A DNA stretch of 64,000 bases from Chelydra serpentina (lineage: Eukaryota > Chordata > Testudines > Chelydridae), in NCBI GenBank assembly GCA_037349315.1, contig JBAIAC010000004.1, positions 33,235,001-33,299,000 on the forward strand, written 5' to 3'. Of this stretch, positions 41,953 to 56,900 are shown in pieces. The notes below the pieces were generated by a model that was not told where the DNA came from, ran no database searches, and saw nothing but the letters and a program-made list of their open reading frames with translations. Within the stretch, counting starts at the first letter, position 1. Every line of letters begins with the position of its first letter. Both the position numbers and the translations under genes were made by a program.

Positions 41953-44900
41953 CCTTGTGTTTTTTGATCATTATAGGTCGAAGCTGGTGATTCAAAAGAT
42001 AAAGTATTGGTATTCTTTAAGCTGCGACCTGATGTTATTACAGAAGATAATCTTCATAGTAATATTCTTGTGTCATCTATGTTAGATTCACCTATTAATA
42101 CACTTTATCAAGCAGTACGACAGGTATTTGCACCAGTATTATTAAAGGTGAGTAATATACCATTACAGATATTTTTACACATAAAAAAATCTGTACTTAC
42201 AGATTACTTTCCTCTATTTTCACTATAAATCTTCCCCATCCCATGTTAATTGTTCTCTGAGATTTATTGTAATTTGCTTTTTTGTTAGCTCTGAAATTAA
42301 AATATTTACAGAGGTTAAGGAGTGAACAATTTATTTCATTTCCAAGTTAAAGGAGGCACCTTACAGCAACCTTTACATAAGTCTGTGTCATTTTTTAAAA
42401 TGTGTTTCAGATATTGTCTCAAGTTCAATGGCAGGACTGTACAAACCTCTATAGCTATTTTATATGGTAGATAGGTGTGCTGTATTCCTAAACTGACTTA
42501 TTCGACTCTGTTTTCCATTGTGCTGATGGGCAGGGCCAGCTCTACCTTTTTTGCCTCCCCAAAAAACCCTGCTGCAGCAGTGCCGCTGAAGCAAAGAAAA
42601 TTAAAAAGCTGCCGCAGCAGTGCCACCAAAGAAAAACAAAAGCCGGAGTGCCGCCCCAAGAACGGCCAAAGTGCCGCCCCTTCAGATTTGCTGCCCCAGG
42701 CACCTGCTTCCTTAGCTGGTGCCTAGAGCCAGCCCTGCTGATGGGTTTTGCCTGCTTAAATTCCACCATGGGTCAATAGGAGAATTGATCACAGGGGGCT
42801 AAATTCTGAGTGTTTTGCTTAATTGAGGACTGCAAAATTTGGCACAGGGATTCGAGAGGCTAGCCGTGTATCTTACATGTGAAAATGTAAAAGCTAAATT
42901 GAGAATTAATATCTTCTAAAATTATACCTCCTTTTCCTATTTTGTGATAAGGAAGATATTTGCTTTATTCAGTTTTTCAGAAACAAAAGAAAATCATGGC
43001 TACATTTCTTTATCTTAGCAAAGTAAATTTCAGTGTTTGATAGTTTCCAAGCTCCAATTTATTTTCTGCCATATTCTTAGAGTGGTTCCAGAAGATCACA
43101 ATAACCTTCATTGTTCATTTTAACCAGTAATTTCCATCACAGGAGTAAATTCCATACTTGGTTGCCTTAATAGAGAATGATGAAAGAATATCTGTTTGCA
43201 GCATCCTTTTGCAAACATCATGTCTTGCAATCAGTTTTTGAGCTGTAGGCCATGTTGAAATCAGTAAGGAGTTTTTTTCCAAAAAATATTGGCATGATAT
43301 GGTTCAATATTTTGATTTGTCAAGCCTGTAAAAGATTAAGATGCCCTTCCCTGAATTTAAGGTATACTCCCTGTTCTCTTCCCACCATCAAATGAATAAT
43401 TGTTATTCATCAATTATTTATTTTTGAAAAAAAACCCAGATAATAGGAAAATGATAAAGAGTTCTAACATGATATTTATTGCTTGGAATCTTTGTTGTAG
43501 GATGAGAAATGGAGTAGGGAGTTTGATCCCAAACTCCAGAATCTTCTGAGTGAGCTAGAGATTGGTTTGGGCACTGTCCTCAGAAGATCAGATCCTAATT
43601 ACTCAGGAACCAAATTCCGTGAAGATGATGTGCGCGGTGTGTACCACAATTATTTATTTTACAACACAACTGAAATTAAAAATTGAATATTTCATTAGAT
43701 TTGTGAATTCATGTCTCTATCACTGTGATGTGAGTGGTTTAAGAACCTAAATAAAACAGAATAGACCTCGAAAGGTTGTGAATACTATTATCAGTTAGGA
43801 ATTGAGGGCAGCCACCATCTAGCAGGACTGAGTGTATGGTGCCTTAATATTAAGCTGTTATCACACCTAGACTCAAAAATTGAAGCAGAATTACAGTATA
43901 TAATCCAAAGGTAAAATTTTCCATATTAAAGTGTGTTTTGCCTAAAGATATTTTGTTATTATGCATTATATCTGAATAATGTATTTAAGTGATTTCTGTT
44001 TTGTATTTGCAGCAATACTTACACCAAATGATGAGTTTCAGTTCTGGATAGAGCGTGCTCATCGTGGAAGTAAATCATGTAGCAAAGAGAGAGCCTCTCA
44101 TTTTAAAGATCTGTTTGAAGCAATTGCAAGAGTATGTTTTTTCTTTTATTTATTCAGTGATGTATTTATATCAAATGTAGTAAAGAATTTACTCAATTTG
44201 TGAAATTGTATGAGTTGTTCAGAAGTACAAAATCTTGGGCAAAATTCTTCTTGCAGTTTCTCTTCTGCAGCTCCCACTGACTTTAATAGTGGTTGCTCAA
44301 GTTTAATTCAGAGCAGAATGTGGCCCCTTCAATCCTAAAATTAGGCTTAAAGAGATTAATATTAATAAAGGAATGGTAAGAAGATTGTCAGTTGAAAATG
44401 GGATGATGATATATAATAAAAAAATAAACTAACACACAAAATGTTGGTTATGGACTCTGCCCTGCAAAGTGCTAAGCACTTGAATCATTTTACTCACATG
44501 AATAGTCCCACAGAAGTCAGTGAGACTATTCACATGAATAAAGTTACACACATCCTTATTTTTTTTGCAGGATTGTGCCTTATATTTTTAAGTGTTAAAA
44601 TAAAGAAATGACGTATCTGTAAACAAGAAAATGCCTCAGATAACAAACATATTTGAATATATTCTAATGAATGTAAATATTTCTAATCCATCAGTAGCAC
44701 AATCATGTTCTTTTTAACTGTATTTTATTTCTAGGATTATTACAATTTGGAAAGTCTCTCTTTATTTGAAGTTGTGGACTTAGTGGAGACTACTCAGGAT
44801 ACTGTTGACGATGTATGGAGACAAACAGAACATGATCCCTTTCCACAGCCACGCATGCAAAATCTTTTGGATGTCATAGGTAAAGCTTCGGATAGAAATG

Positions 44901-47900
44901 ATCATACGTTTTCAAATTAACAGGCCTGGATCACTTACACCCAGGAGTCTTAAAGGAACTAGCTGAGGAGCTCTCCGAACCACTAATGTTAATTTTAACA
45001 AACCTTGGAAAATTGGGGAAAATCCAAAGGATTGGAGGACTGGCAAAATAGTTCCACTATTTAAAAAGAGTGAAAGGGATGACCCATGGAACTGTTGACT
45101 GATTAATCTGACGTCTTTTCCAGGCAAAATAATCTGGGAACATCAACAAAGAATTGGAGGCTAAAAATATAATTAATACCAGTCAATATGTTTTCATGAA
45201 AAACAGGTATTGTCAAACCTGTTATCTTGGCAACTGTGTTGATATAGTATACTTGGATTTCTCCAAGGCATTTAACTGAGTATCACATGCCTTTTTGACT
45301 ACAAAACTTGCATTATATGGAACCATATATTGGATGGCTTAAGACCTGGGTCACTGACAGCTCTCAAAATGTGGTTGTTAATGGGGAGACATCAGTGAGC
45401 AGGGCCATTTCTAGAGCAGTCCCTCAGGGATTAGTTTTTGGTCCAATGTTATTAAATATTTTTTATCAAAGATTTAAATGATGATATAAAATCTTTGCTG
45501 GTAAACTTTACAGATGACATGAAGACTGGTGGGGTAGTAAATCATGAGAAAGGCAGGTTATGGTTACAGAGTTATCTGAGTCTGCTTAAATAGTCACAAT
45601 CCAACAACATGCATTTTAAAACAGCTAAATACAAGGTAACAATTGCAACATCTGGGAGCAAAGAATGAAGGCAATTCCTACAGGATGGGAGACTGTCTTG
45701 GAAAGCAGTGAAGGACATTGTGGATATCCATGTCATCATGAATTGTTAGTGCAATACTGTGGCAAAAAGGGCTAGTATGGTCTTTTGTTTTATAAACAGA
45801 ATATCAAATAGAAATAGGGATGTGACTTTGCCTCTGTACACACAGCATTAGTAAGACCAATACTAGACTACTGTGTTTAGTTCTCCACACTTCAAAAAAG
45901 ATGTAGAAATATTGGAGAGTCTGACAGAAAAAGGCATAACAAGATCCATTGGATAGAAGTTGAAGTTGGGCAAATTCAACCTTGAAATAAGTCTCAATTT
46001 TCTAACAGTCAGAGTAATTAAACATTGGAACAACTTACCTGGGGAGGTGGTGGACTCACCATTGCTTGGAGTCCTTGAAACGAGATTAATATCTTTCTAA
46101 AATGTGTGCTTTAATTCAGCTTCTGGAAAAAATTCTACAGCCTAAGCAGGTAGGGGTCAGGCTGGATGGTCATGATGGTCTCTCTTGGCCTGGCAGTCTA
46201 TGAATCCTCATTTCATTCCTTCCTTCATAGGCCATAGAGAGGATGGGAAGCTCTGCATTGTCCTCAACATGCTCATAACACATGCAATTGTGCATTAAGA
46301 CAATAACTATACTCAGTCTCTTGCTTCAAGCCTTCACCTTTCAGAGATTAGGAAGGACTTTATGTCCTCCCAGTGCACAACTGGCCAAATATATTCTGGG
46401 TTTTGGGTGTTCTTTTAACCTTGCTCTGAATCATCAGGGATTGATCATAGCTGGAGTCAGAATGCCAGATGAATCATTACTGTGAAATGGCATAGAGAAT
46501 TCTCATTTTTTGGTATAGTATTTGGCTTGTGTGTCTTGTTTACCTGCTCAGGGTTCAACTGATCTCCAGATTTGGGGATGGGAAGGAATTTTCCCCCAGC
46601 GCAGATTGGCAGGGATCTTGGGGTTTTTTTGTTTTTGTTTTTGCCTTCCTCTGCAGCATAGAGCCTGGATCACCTGCTACGATTATCTGTGCATATCTCA
46701 ATCAATTCCCTGACTTTGCAGGGGCCTCAGGAATTTGTGCCACCCTGACCTCAGTCTCTTCTGTTCTATGCCTGTGGCATACAACAATTTAGTTTTCTGA
46801 GAACTGAAATACTTAAATCCAAAAACTTGGATTAGATTGAACACGGGCAACTGAGCAAAATTTATTTGGCTTTGATATGCAGGTCATACTAGATGATCTA
46901 GTGGTCTCCTCTGGCCTAAAACTCTATGTAAGCTATACAATCTGTTAAAATATAGCCTACTGAAAAGTGAGACTTTTATTTTTAAATATGTTGTCTTACA
47001 CAATATGTATAGAATTTAATTAATTAAGGATTTCAGTTCTGTAGCTCTTACTCATGAGCAAAGGATTGCAGAATCAGGCCCTAAGTGAATAGTTGTTTGT
47101 TTATGATATTTGCATATAGTATCAAAATATCTCTTCAATAACTTTTTAAAATGTAAATGCACTGTGGTGTGGAATATAAAGAGAGGATTTTAAACATACG
47201 TATTATATTTGGGTCTGTGTATGTTTTTGTGCTGTTTTAGGTGGCTCTCTTGGTAGGTTTGTTCAGAAAAAAATGGGAACTTTGAATCTGTGGGAGGATG
47301 CTTTTCACATTGTGAAAGAAAATCTGAAGGCTGGTATCGTGATTTGTGAACAGTGGGTAGCTGCCTGTGATCACCTAACTGGACAACTATGGCAACGGTA
47401 TACACCACATCCATGGAAAAGTGAGAAATATGTTCCTGAATCATTAGACAAACTTGGCAAACGTCTTGATGAGGTATCAGTTTGGTGAATTTTTGATTTA
47501 TTTTTGTTGGAAACAAAACTACAGAGGTTTTTTTAGTTTTGAATAAAACTAATAATGTGTAATATTTTTCATCATTTTTATAATCAGAGCATGGTTTAAT
47601 ATGCATATTTGTGTTCAACGTTTATTTGACTATAGTCATTGCTAAGGAAGTGTTATTTGTTATTGGGTGGTATCGTACAGATGGGGGAGTTAGTGCTGTG
47701 TATTGCATTCCTTGCTTTTAATGTAAATTATGTGCCCAGGCATCATAATGATGGGCACATAAAAATCCCATTACAATAAATGAAAGATATTACTTTTTTG
47801 TTTTAGGTGCTGACTATTAGAACACTTCATGAAAAACTTGCATATTTTTTACCAATGGGGGAACAACAAACATTGCACCTTGCTCAGGTGTTTGAACCCT

Positions 47901-50900
47901 TTGCTTGCCTGAATCCTGTGCACTATAACCCCTACACGGAGGTATAATGTTTATTTTTAATTTTCTATACATAATTTCTGTGACTTTATTGTGAGTATTA
48001 ACATATCTCAAACTAACACAGCTATTCATTATCTCCAGCCTTTATGGAGAGCTGCAGTGTCTCAATATGAGAGAATTGTTGCACCAGTGGAACAGAAAAT
48101 AGCAAGCAAACTGAAAACATTTATTTCAGAAATTCAAGACAGTCCGCAACAGGTAAAAATATTTTTATAACACAAAGGCTTTACTATGTATCAGGTTGCA
48201 GAATTCTCAAGTAGTCATTTTAAAACAAAGAAATAGTTATTTATGATCACATGTAGGATTTATGAACAGTGGTGCTTAAGAATGTGTTTCATTTTATTGA
48301 GTAGAAATAACCTTTATTTTTTTACATTATTTTTATGCTAGCTGTTTCAAGCATTTCAGAAATATAAGGAACTGGTAAAACGCCCAAGCATTAGCAAAGA
48401 ATTACTTTTTGAAAGGGAAACTTTGCTAGCAAGACTTCAGGACTCCGTCAAAGGTAAAAGTGTATCATAGAGAATTCAAAATCAATTTGTACTTTTGGAA
48501 ATGTTTTAATTGCTCTCTACTTTGTCTGTTTTCTTTTCGGAGTAGTATTTTGCAACACTTTTTTTTGTTTCTAGCTATAATTCATTATTGCTAACTGGTT
48601 CTGTTGCTTTGTGGGTCTAACATGAACAGTTTGTTTGATTGATACAGATTTTCGAACAGACTTTGAAGCTCGATGCCATGGTGTTCCTGGTGATGTATCT
48701 GGGCCACTTTCAGGCAAAAATCTTTCTGAAGTTGTCAATAATATTGTTTGGGTGCGGCAGCTGCAGTTGAAGGTAATAGTTTAAATTCTTGTTGAGACAT
48801 TGCATACTGACTTCCCAGTAAAAAATGTGGCATAAAAGACCTCGGGGGTACTCAACATGTGCAACACTTGTTAACTTCACTGGAGTTAAAGGTTCAAAGC
48901 TCCTCTTCAGTAGGATTCTTGCTAAATAATTTTTGCATGTGGAATAAATGAAAAACTATCTCTTGGATAAATAATACATTGAAAAACCTCTTATGTTTTA
49001 AACAAGGTTTATTAGAAAATATTTTAGAATATTACAAAAACTGGGAAAGACCAGAATTCTACAGTGGTGGTAGGCACTCTGGCTCAGATTGCTTCCTCAA
49101 GTGTGCACATGTGGTTCTCATAAAAGGCTTACAATGAGCCAGATTGTGACCCACTTACTCTCAGTAGCGAGCAGTAACTCATGAATAGTCCTTCAGAAAT
49201 CAGTGGTATTTCTCATGTAAGTAAGTGCTCACCAGTGCAAGCAAGGGGTTCCCAGGATCATATTAAAAAGCAGAATTGTTGGTTCTTTGTAGTAAAGTCA
49301 GGGTGCTGTACATTAGTGTTTTCTGCTTCACAACAGGATGGGTTAAGGGTATTTGTTCAGTTATAATTTCCTGCCTTTGATTAGTTTGTATTCACACAAT
49401 AATATCAAACAATATCTGTGCCTTGCTATCATCATATTTATATTTTGTTATATAAATGGGTTTCTGAGATTAAAGACATGCACGTAAGGTGTTCAGTATG
49501 TAACCTATTTAAGTGTGTGAAATAAGGAAAAGGTAGGTAGAAATGAATTAGTTGAATGGAAAGATTTGTAGAAATTCATACACTAGATTCACATGTCCTG
49601 ATAAATTTGACTTTAGAGGAAACATTTCAAGTTTTTAGACATTCTAAAATCCAACTCAGAAGGTAGCATCTGTTATAATATATCTTCTTTATACATACAT
49701 TTATGTTTTTGCCAATGGCATACTCTTGGTTTTTGAGAAAGGCTTACTTGCTCTGCTTTCCTTCTAAAAACACCATAGCCATTTAAGTATTTTAAACTTT
49801 TTACTTAAATTGCAGTCTGTGACAGAATTATGAGAATAGGCACATTTTAAAAACGTACATGCCACATAAAGGTATTTTTAAAAGTGATAGAAAAAAGTAT
49901 TCAGACCCTCTGAATATTTCCTTATGCTTTTGGCACTCAGTTGAAATTCATCTTCTCATTTTCTTAAGATCCTGGGAGAAACACTGCTTCCTAATATATT
50001 TGACTGTATAATAGAGACCTCATTCTGGTTCACTGAGGTGAATCTATCAACATAATTATATTGAGCGAGAGAATTTATACTGATTTACCAAATTCAGATT
50101 AACTAAAGCTTTATAATGTCCTCCATGATTGTATTGTAATCTTCTTTGTGCTCCAGGTCCCCCAAGTCCACGGCAGACTAACTAATGAGGCATTAGCTGG
50201 CTTCAAAGAGGCCGTGTTATATTCTAACCAAAAAGCACAATAAAGGGGATGCTACATAGCTTTTTGGACTATCCAGTTGTAGATCTGCTGGTCTGTCTCC
50301 CTCAGCCCAAGAAGGACTCATGCTACACCCAAAGGTCTATTCAGGTCCTTCCTTCAGGGCAGTTTTATTCTTCAAATAAAAAAAATTGCAAAGTACTACA
50401 ACATTTTTCAAGTGTCCTCTGCATAGTGCCATTCTTGGGACTTTTGCTGATTAGTGCAGCAAGATGGTAGAAGCTTCTGGTAGCAGTGCCCATCAGGTGC
50501 TCATGCTCCCCCATCCTCGCTGTTTGGCGCTTGAGGGCATTCTAAGAGCATGAATATATAGGAGCTGTGGTGCCACTGCAGCCTCAGTTCTTTCCAGCAG
50601 CAGCAGCGAAAGAATATGAACCATTGGATCTCAAAGATGTATTGATTGATAGTGCCTTCATATTAGTTTATTGCTGTTAGTAGTTAGTTAGTAGTCTGTA
50701 CTTAGTGTGACAGGGTAGGGTCAGATGGCTACAGGAGAGTGATAGAAGGTAGATATATTAGCCCCAGATTAAGCAGGTCCCTTTTCCCTCGGTAAGGTAA
50801 CATGGGCGGTTCCAGAACAACCAGGAACTTGCTGGAACCAATTAAGGCAGGCTAATTAGGACACCTGGAGCCAATTAAAAAGCTACCAGAATCAATTAAG

Positions 50901-53900
50901 GCAGGCTAATCAGGGCACCTGGTTTAAAAGGACCTCACTTCAGTCAGTGAGGGGCGTGTAAGGAGTGGGAAGTGAGAGGGTGTGCTGCTGGAGGACTGAG
51001 GAGTACAAACGTTATCTGGCATCAGGAGGAAGGTCCTGTGGTGAGGATAAAGAAGGTGCTGGGGGGAGACCATAGGGAAGTAGCCCAGGGAGTTGTAGCT
51101 GTCATGCAACTGTTACAGGAGATGTTGTAGACAGCTGATATCCACAGGGCCCCGGGCTGGAACCTGGAGTAGAGTGCGGGCCTGGGGTCCCCGCATCTCC
51201 TTAACTCCCTATTTGATATAAGAGGAGTTGACCTGGACTGTGAGTCCCACCAGAGGGGAAGGTCTCTGGCCTGTCCCCCGACCCACTAGATGGGTCAGCA
51301 GAGACTGAGGGGATTGTTCTCCTCCCTTTCCCCATGCTGGCCAGTGATGAAGGTAGCTGAGTGAATGGCAGGATTGTGTCACTAACAAAAGGAGCCAAAC
51401 TGAGGACTGCCGTGAACCTCTGAGGCGAGCAAATCTGCCAGAAAGCGCAGGATCCACCAAGGCAGAGGAGGACCTTTGTCACATTAGTTTTAGGATAAAT
51501 TAGGCCAGATTTAGATTACATCATAGTTTTAAGGTATAGTTTTATAGTTCAGCATGCGGGGGGGGGATAGCTCATTGACCTGCTTAAACCCAGGGTTATG
51601 AGTTCAATCCTTGAGGGAGTCCATTTAGGGATCTGGGGCAAAAATCTGTCAGAGGACAGTACTTGGTCCTACTAGTGAAGGCAGGGGACTGGACTCTAAT
51701 GTCCTTTCAATGTCCTTCCAGTTCTATGAGATAGGCATATCTCCATATTATTATTATATTATATTATTATCCCAGTATGAAGAAACAAGGGTTCAGGTGG
51801 TGCACATCTTTCCCAGCAGTCCTCTTTGCATCTGACATACATGTTCAGTGTTTAAAGTGTTTGGAGGAGAACCTTTCCCCAGCATGTTGTGTTACTTGTA
51901 ATACTTTCACACCTCGGGCCCAGAAGGAAAGACAAAACAGACTTCAGGCTCAGTGCTTAATTTTTAATGAAAGAGGTGCTGGGGCTCAAGTGATTTCTTT
52001 TTTTTTTAACATTCATAACTGATGCAGCAAGCCCAGAGGTGACGGGGCTATGAACCCTCAAGCCTAGTGGTGCCAGGGCTGAGCCCTGGTAAGCCCTGGC
52101 ACAAATTAAGCATTATTCAGGCCCCTTTATTACAGGAGGGTTTGTCTGTCAAGCCTCTGGGATCTGAGAACTCCGAAGGATCTGAAAATAAGGATAGGAG
52201 GCTTGAATCAGCTCTGAGTACATGTAGATCCAAGAAAATTGCCAGAATAAAGGCTTCCATCCTGGCACTGAGCTCCAATTCCAGTTTGGCAGATCTGACT
52301 GTTCCTAAGCCTTTGGATCTGACTCCAAAATCAATACATTTGTTATTAATTGTGGAACCCATTTCGGACAGTCATCCTACGGGTCCAAATAACTTATTAG
52401 AACTGGCTGCCTCATTTCAGAGGAAATGGAAAGCTAAATTAAAACATATGGTAATTTTGTCAGACCATTCACATGCGAATCTGAGACCAAAGGATGGTAG
52501 ATCTGTAGATCCATTCTAGAGATACAGATCCAAAGGAAAGATCATCAGATCTGAACTTCAGCAGCATACTTTAACTGTCATGGTACAGATTCACTTGGAC
52601 TCACATCTATTAACAGATCTGGCTATTTCTCATGGTGCTTGTGATAAAAGGCTGAGATGGGACACCAAACATGGAGATTCTGCAGTCTCTCTTCCACCAC
52701 CTAAGATCCCAACTTTAAGAAGAGATTTGTCACCATGCTACATGACCCAGATCCCCACAGCGGTCATTTCACCTGCTACTTCAGTATTGGATCTGGGATG
52801 GGATCTGCAATCAGATATAGAGCTGGATCCAAAAACCAAGACTATAATCCGACCATTTTCAGATCAGAATTTCCCTCCATGGCACCCTATGTTCCAAACA
52901 AGGTATGTGAGACAGTATTGCGGTGACTGGTAGGTATGGCATATACTGCCTTGGATGCCTGGGACATATCGGCCAACTCCTACTTACCACTGTCCCTCCA
53001 GGAAGCATGAATCTTTGTAGCCACTACATCTTTCACTGGAACTGATGGATCTGAGGGTTGCAGATCTGAGGGGTAAGGATCCGACACTTGGAGAATGTTC
53101 CCTCCTATCCTTACCACAGGAGACATTATTTGAGAAGGAGCATCAGACAACATCTACTCTACAGGAATTTCAACAAGATATGGAAAATGTGGATGTAGCT
53201 ACAGCATTGTCTCCTTCTGAGGACACAGTTCAATTTCATAAGCTAGTGGATAGGATGGCATCAACTTTAATATTACATCAGTTGCTTTGAAAGAAGCCAC
53301 ATGTCCAATATTTTGTGTTCTATTGGAAAGAATAAGGTGTCATTGCCTATATTGGAAGATCTCTGGCAACCAGCAAAATCTTCTTGGTCAAATCCATCTT
53401 CATGTCAATCAGTTTAAAAAAAGGCAGATAAATTATATCAGGTCTCTCAGGAAGGGTTTTTCTTTTTTCATGTGCAGCATCAGGTCAAAGATCCAGGTCA
53501 GGTCTTCAGCACTTGACTCCTTAAGACAAAGAAGGAAAAAAGTTGTACTCTCTCCAAGAAGAATTTTTTTCATCGCTTTCTTTAAACATGTGTATGGTTG
53601 ATATCAAGCAGTAATGTCCAGATATCAGTTTCACTTGTGGGAGAAGATCTGTCTTAACCAAGAACCTCCCAGAGGACCAGAGGAGATTAACAACAGCTCT
53701 CAATATGAAAGGCCAACATGTGGCAAAACATGCCCTTAGGCCATCATTTGATGTTTTTGACACCGCGTCAAAATCTGTGGTTTTAGTGATAACTCTCCAC
53801 AGACATGCCTGGCTACAATCCTCATATTTGCCTATGGAAAAAAAGACAAAAATGAGGATTTACCTTTTGAAGGCGATGGATTATTTTTAGTGCAAAAACT

Positions 53901-56900
53901 GAGTAAGTGCTGGAGAAAATGGAGGACGTAAGCTCACCTGTGAGATCTTGGTGGTTACTACCTCTTTATCGTAGAAATACATCTGTATCTATCTTCAGAT
54001 ATTCTGACCTAGACAATACCTTCCATCTTCTTCTTAAACCTATGAGAGGCAGCCTTATTATCAACACCGAAAACAGACATCCTCTAAAATGCAGGAGAGG
54101 AAAAAATCCCACAAGCTCAGGACAAGCATGAACAACTCCTTGATTACATCTTTCTTGCCTCATATCAGCCTGCAGGTTTGATGTGATGAATGAGAGCTTC
54201 AAACCAATTTCAATAAATACTACCCATATTTTCAGAAACTGTCTCTCTCATTTGTACAGTGCATGGTCATATATCACCTCAGACAGATGGGTTTTAGATA
54301 AAATAAAAGCATGCTATACCATCCAATTCAAATTCCTTCCTCCGTGCAACTCCTCTCACTTTCCTTACATAAGAACAGCCATACTGGGTCAGATCAAAGA
54401 CCCATAAAATCATAAAATCTATGAATAGTAGGATTGGAAGGGACTTTGAGAGGTCTTCAAGTCCAGTCCCCTGCACTCAAGGCAGGACTAAGTATTATAT
54501 CTATCCCAGTATCCATCTGGCCCAGTATCCTGTCTTCCAACAATGACCAATGCCAGGTGCTTCAGAGGGAATGAACAGAACAGGCAATGATCAAGTGATC
54601 CATCTGCTGTCCACTGTCTTTTCAGGGACTCTTCTCACGAGAACTTGTTAAGGGTAGAAGCCCAAGCTCTACAGCAAGCAGGGGCTGCAGAAAAAAATTC
54701 CTTTAGATTCCAGGCACAAGGGATTTTACTCCTGCTATTTTCTAATCCCCTAAAAAGAATGGAGGCCTCAGACCAATTCTAGACCTCAAAGCTTTAAGCA
54801 AGTTAATCAGGAAGTTTCAATTCGGGATGGTGAGTATGGCATTAATTATTCCCTCCCTGTCCACGTTTGAATTGGTTTGGTGATCTCAATCTCAAAGATT
54901 CATCTTTCAGTAAGACCCTCACATTGAAAATATCCCTGTTTTTCTTTTGGTTCAGTCCATTTCCAGTACAGAGTCCTACTCTGTGGCTTTTCAGCCACAC
55001 CCAAAGTCTTTACCAAATGCATCGCTCTGGTAGTAGCATATCTGAGAAGACAGGCAATTTTTGTATTTCTGTACTGAGACAATTGGCTTCTGAAGGCTCC
55101 CTCAAAAGAAGAATTACCGAAAGCCATTTTGGTCACTCATTCTTTATTTGGAACCTTTAGTCTTCTCGTAAACGAAAAAGAGTCTATTCTCACACTATCA
55201 CAAAAGATTCCATTCATTGATGTGATTCTCAACTCCATAAAAGGAAGAGGTTTTAAAAATTGCAAACTATCATATGCTTCAATATCCCTGTCAAAAGGTA
55301 GTTTATCTAATGGCATCCATGATCTATGTAACTCCATATGCCAGGCTCTGAATGAGACCTTTTCAGCACTGACTACTAAGGAATTTCAGACCCATTATGT
55401 GGATGTGGGCTGCATCCAATATTACCTGTATGGCCCTGAGGATGTCACATGGGCCACAGCTGTGTGCTGATAGGGCCGTGGGTTGAGAACCACTGGGTTA
55501 AACAGCTTAGAACTGCCATTTCACTGTCCTTGGCTTTGTGCCAACATTGATGGCACACTTAAATTACCAGCCTTTTAAACTATAAATCATCACATTATTT
55601 CTTTAATATATATTATTTGTTATCGTATGGATCTTAATATTATGGTCTACTGCTGCCACCCTATTTCTTACCAATTTAATTAATTTCATTTAGAATCTGA
55701 GAAGTGTAAGTTTGTAACCCAGCAACCCCCCTCCCCACATGTGCACCAGCTTTTGTTCCTGAGCTGAGGTTTTCAAAGCACTTCAAGCAAGATATACTGT
55801 TTTAGGTAAAACATAGAACAGGTTTATTTACTACAGAAAGGTTTTAAGTGGTAGGCATAAAAGAACAGAGATGGTCACCAAAGAAAATAAAAATATGCAT
55901 CCAATCTATATTCTGTAAACTAAACAGGATTTGAATCAGGCACTATTCTCATCCCACTGGATGTTACAGTCCTTAATGCACAGACTTCCCTCCAGAAATC
56001 TGGACAAGACTCCTCAGATGACCTTAGTCTTCTTGGCATCCCGGTTGTTTCCAGTGTAGGTGATTAGAGGAGAAAGGCCCCTGTCTGCTTCAATTGTCCT
56101 TTATTTTATACCCTTGGCCCATGTGTCTGGCAGACACTAGCCCAGCATGTCCAGGTGGGCTTTGCTGAGTCACAGTGAAAGATCAGTTCCCTTTGTGTGG
56201 GAACTGTTGTGTGTGTAATCAACCACAGTTGATTAATGTGTGGTCAACACCCCACCTGGGCAGGGATCTTTTGCATGCCACTAGCAAATTTACAGCATAT
56301 TTCAGTAACAACCATAGAGCACAATCTCATAACTTTATACACACTAATGGTATGCATATTGAGACAGAACAACCAGTTTTAGCAGATCATGACCTTTCAT
56401 ATGATACCTTTCACGGCATGCTTTGTATGAAATACCACAACCATATATGAATAATTAATATGCGGGTTACAGGGTGTCTTTATGAAGTACAGTGTGTCAC
56501 AGTGGTTCGTAGACCACACCCTAAATTTTATCTTACAATTGTTTCTGAGATTCATGTAAATCAAACTATTAATATACTGGTGTTCTTTCCAAAGCCTCAT
56601 TTATGTAAAAGGGAGGCCAGGTTATATTTGTTGGATGTCAAGGCAGTACTATCATACTACTTAGATGGAACAAAGAGTTTTAAGTCTTCTTCTACGTTAT
56701 TTGTTTCATATGCTGGTAACTCAAAGGGAAAGACATTTCATCTCAGTTCCTGTCTAGGTGGGTTAGACAGTGCATTGAAGAGTGTTATAGGCTGAGGAGC
56801 TTCTCTTCCCATTCCTACTCTGCTTAGAGTTCATTCTACTAGGGCAGTAGCTATATCGACAGCTTTTATAAACACATTCCCTTGAGATATGCAAAGCTGC

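Noticed and set aside
42475..42726. 83-codon plus-strand open frame in DYNC2H1 intron 2
   Set aside because: Entirely explained by the 207-bp hAT-like MITE.
52067..52519. 150-codon plus-strand frame in DYNC2H1 intron 10
   Set aside because: Lies inside the old DIRS Gag region; it is a surviving fragment, not an extra DYNC2H1 exon.
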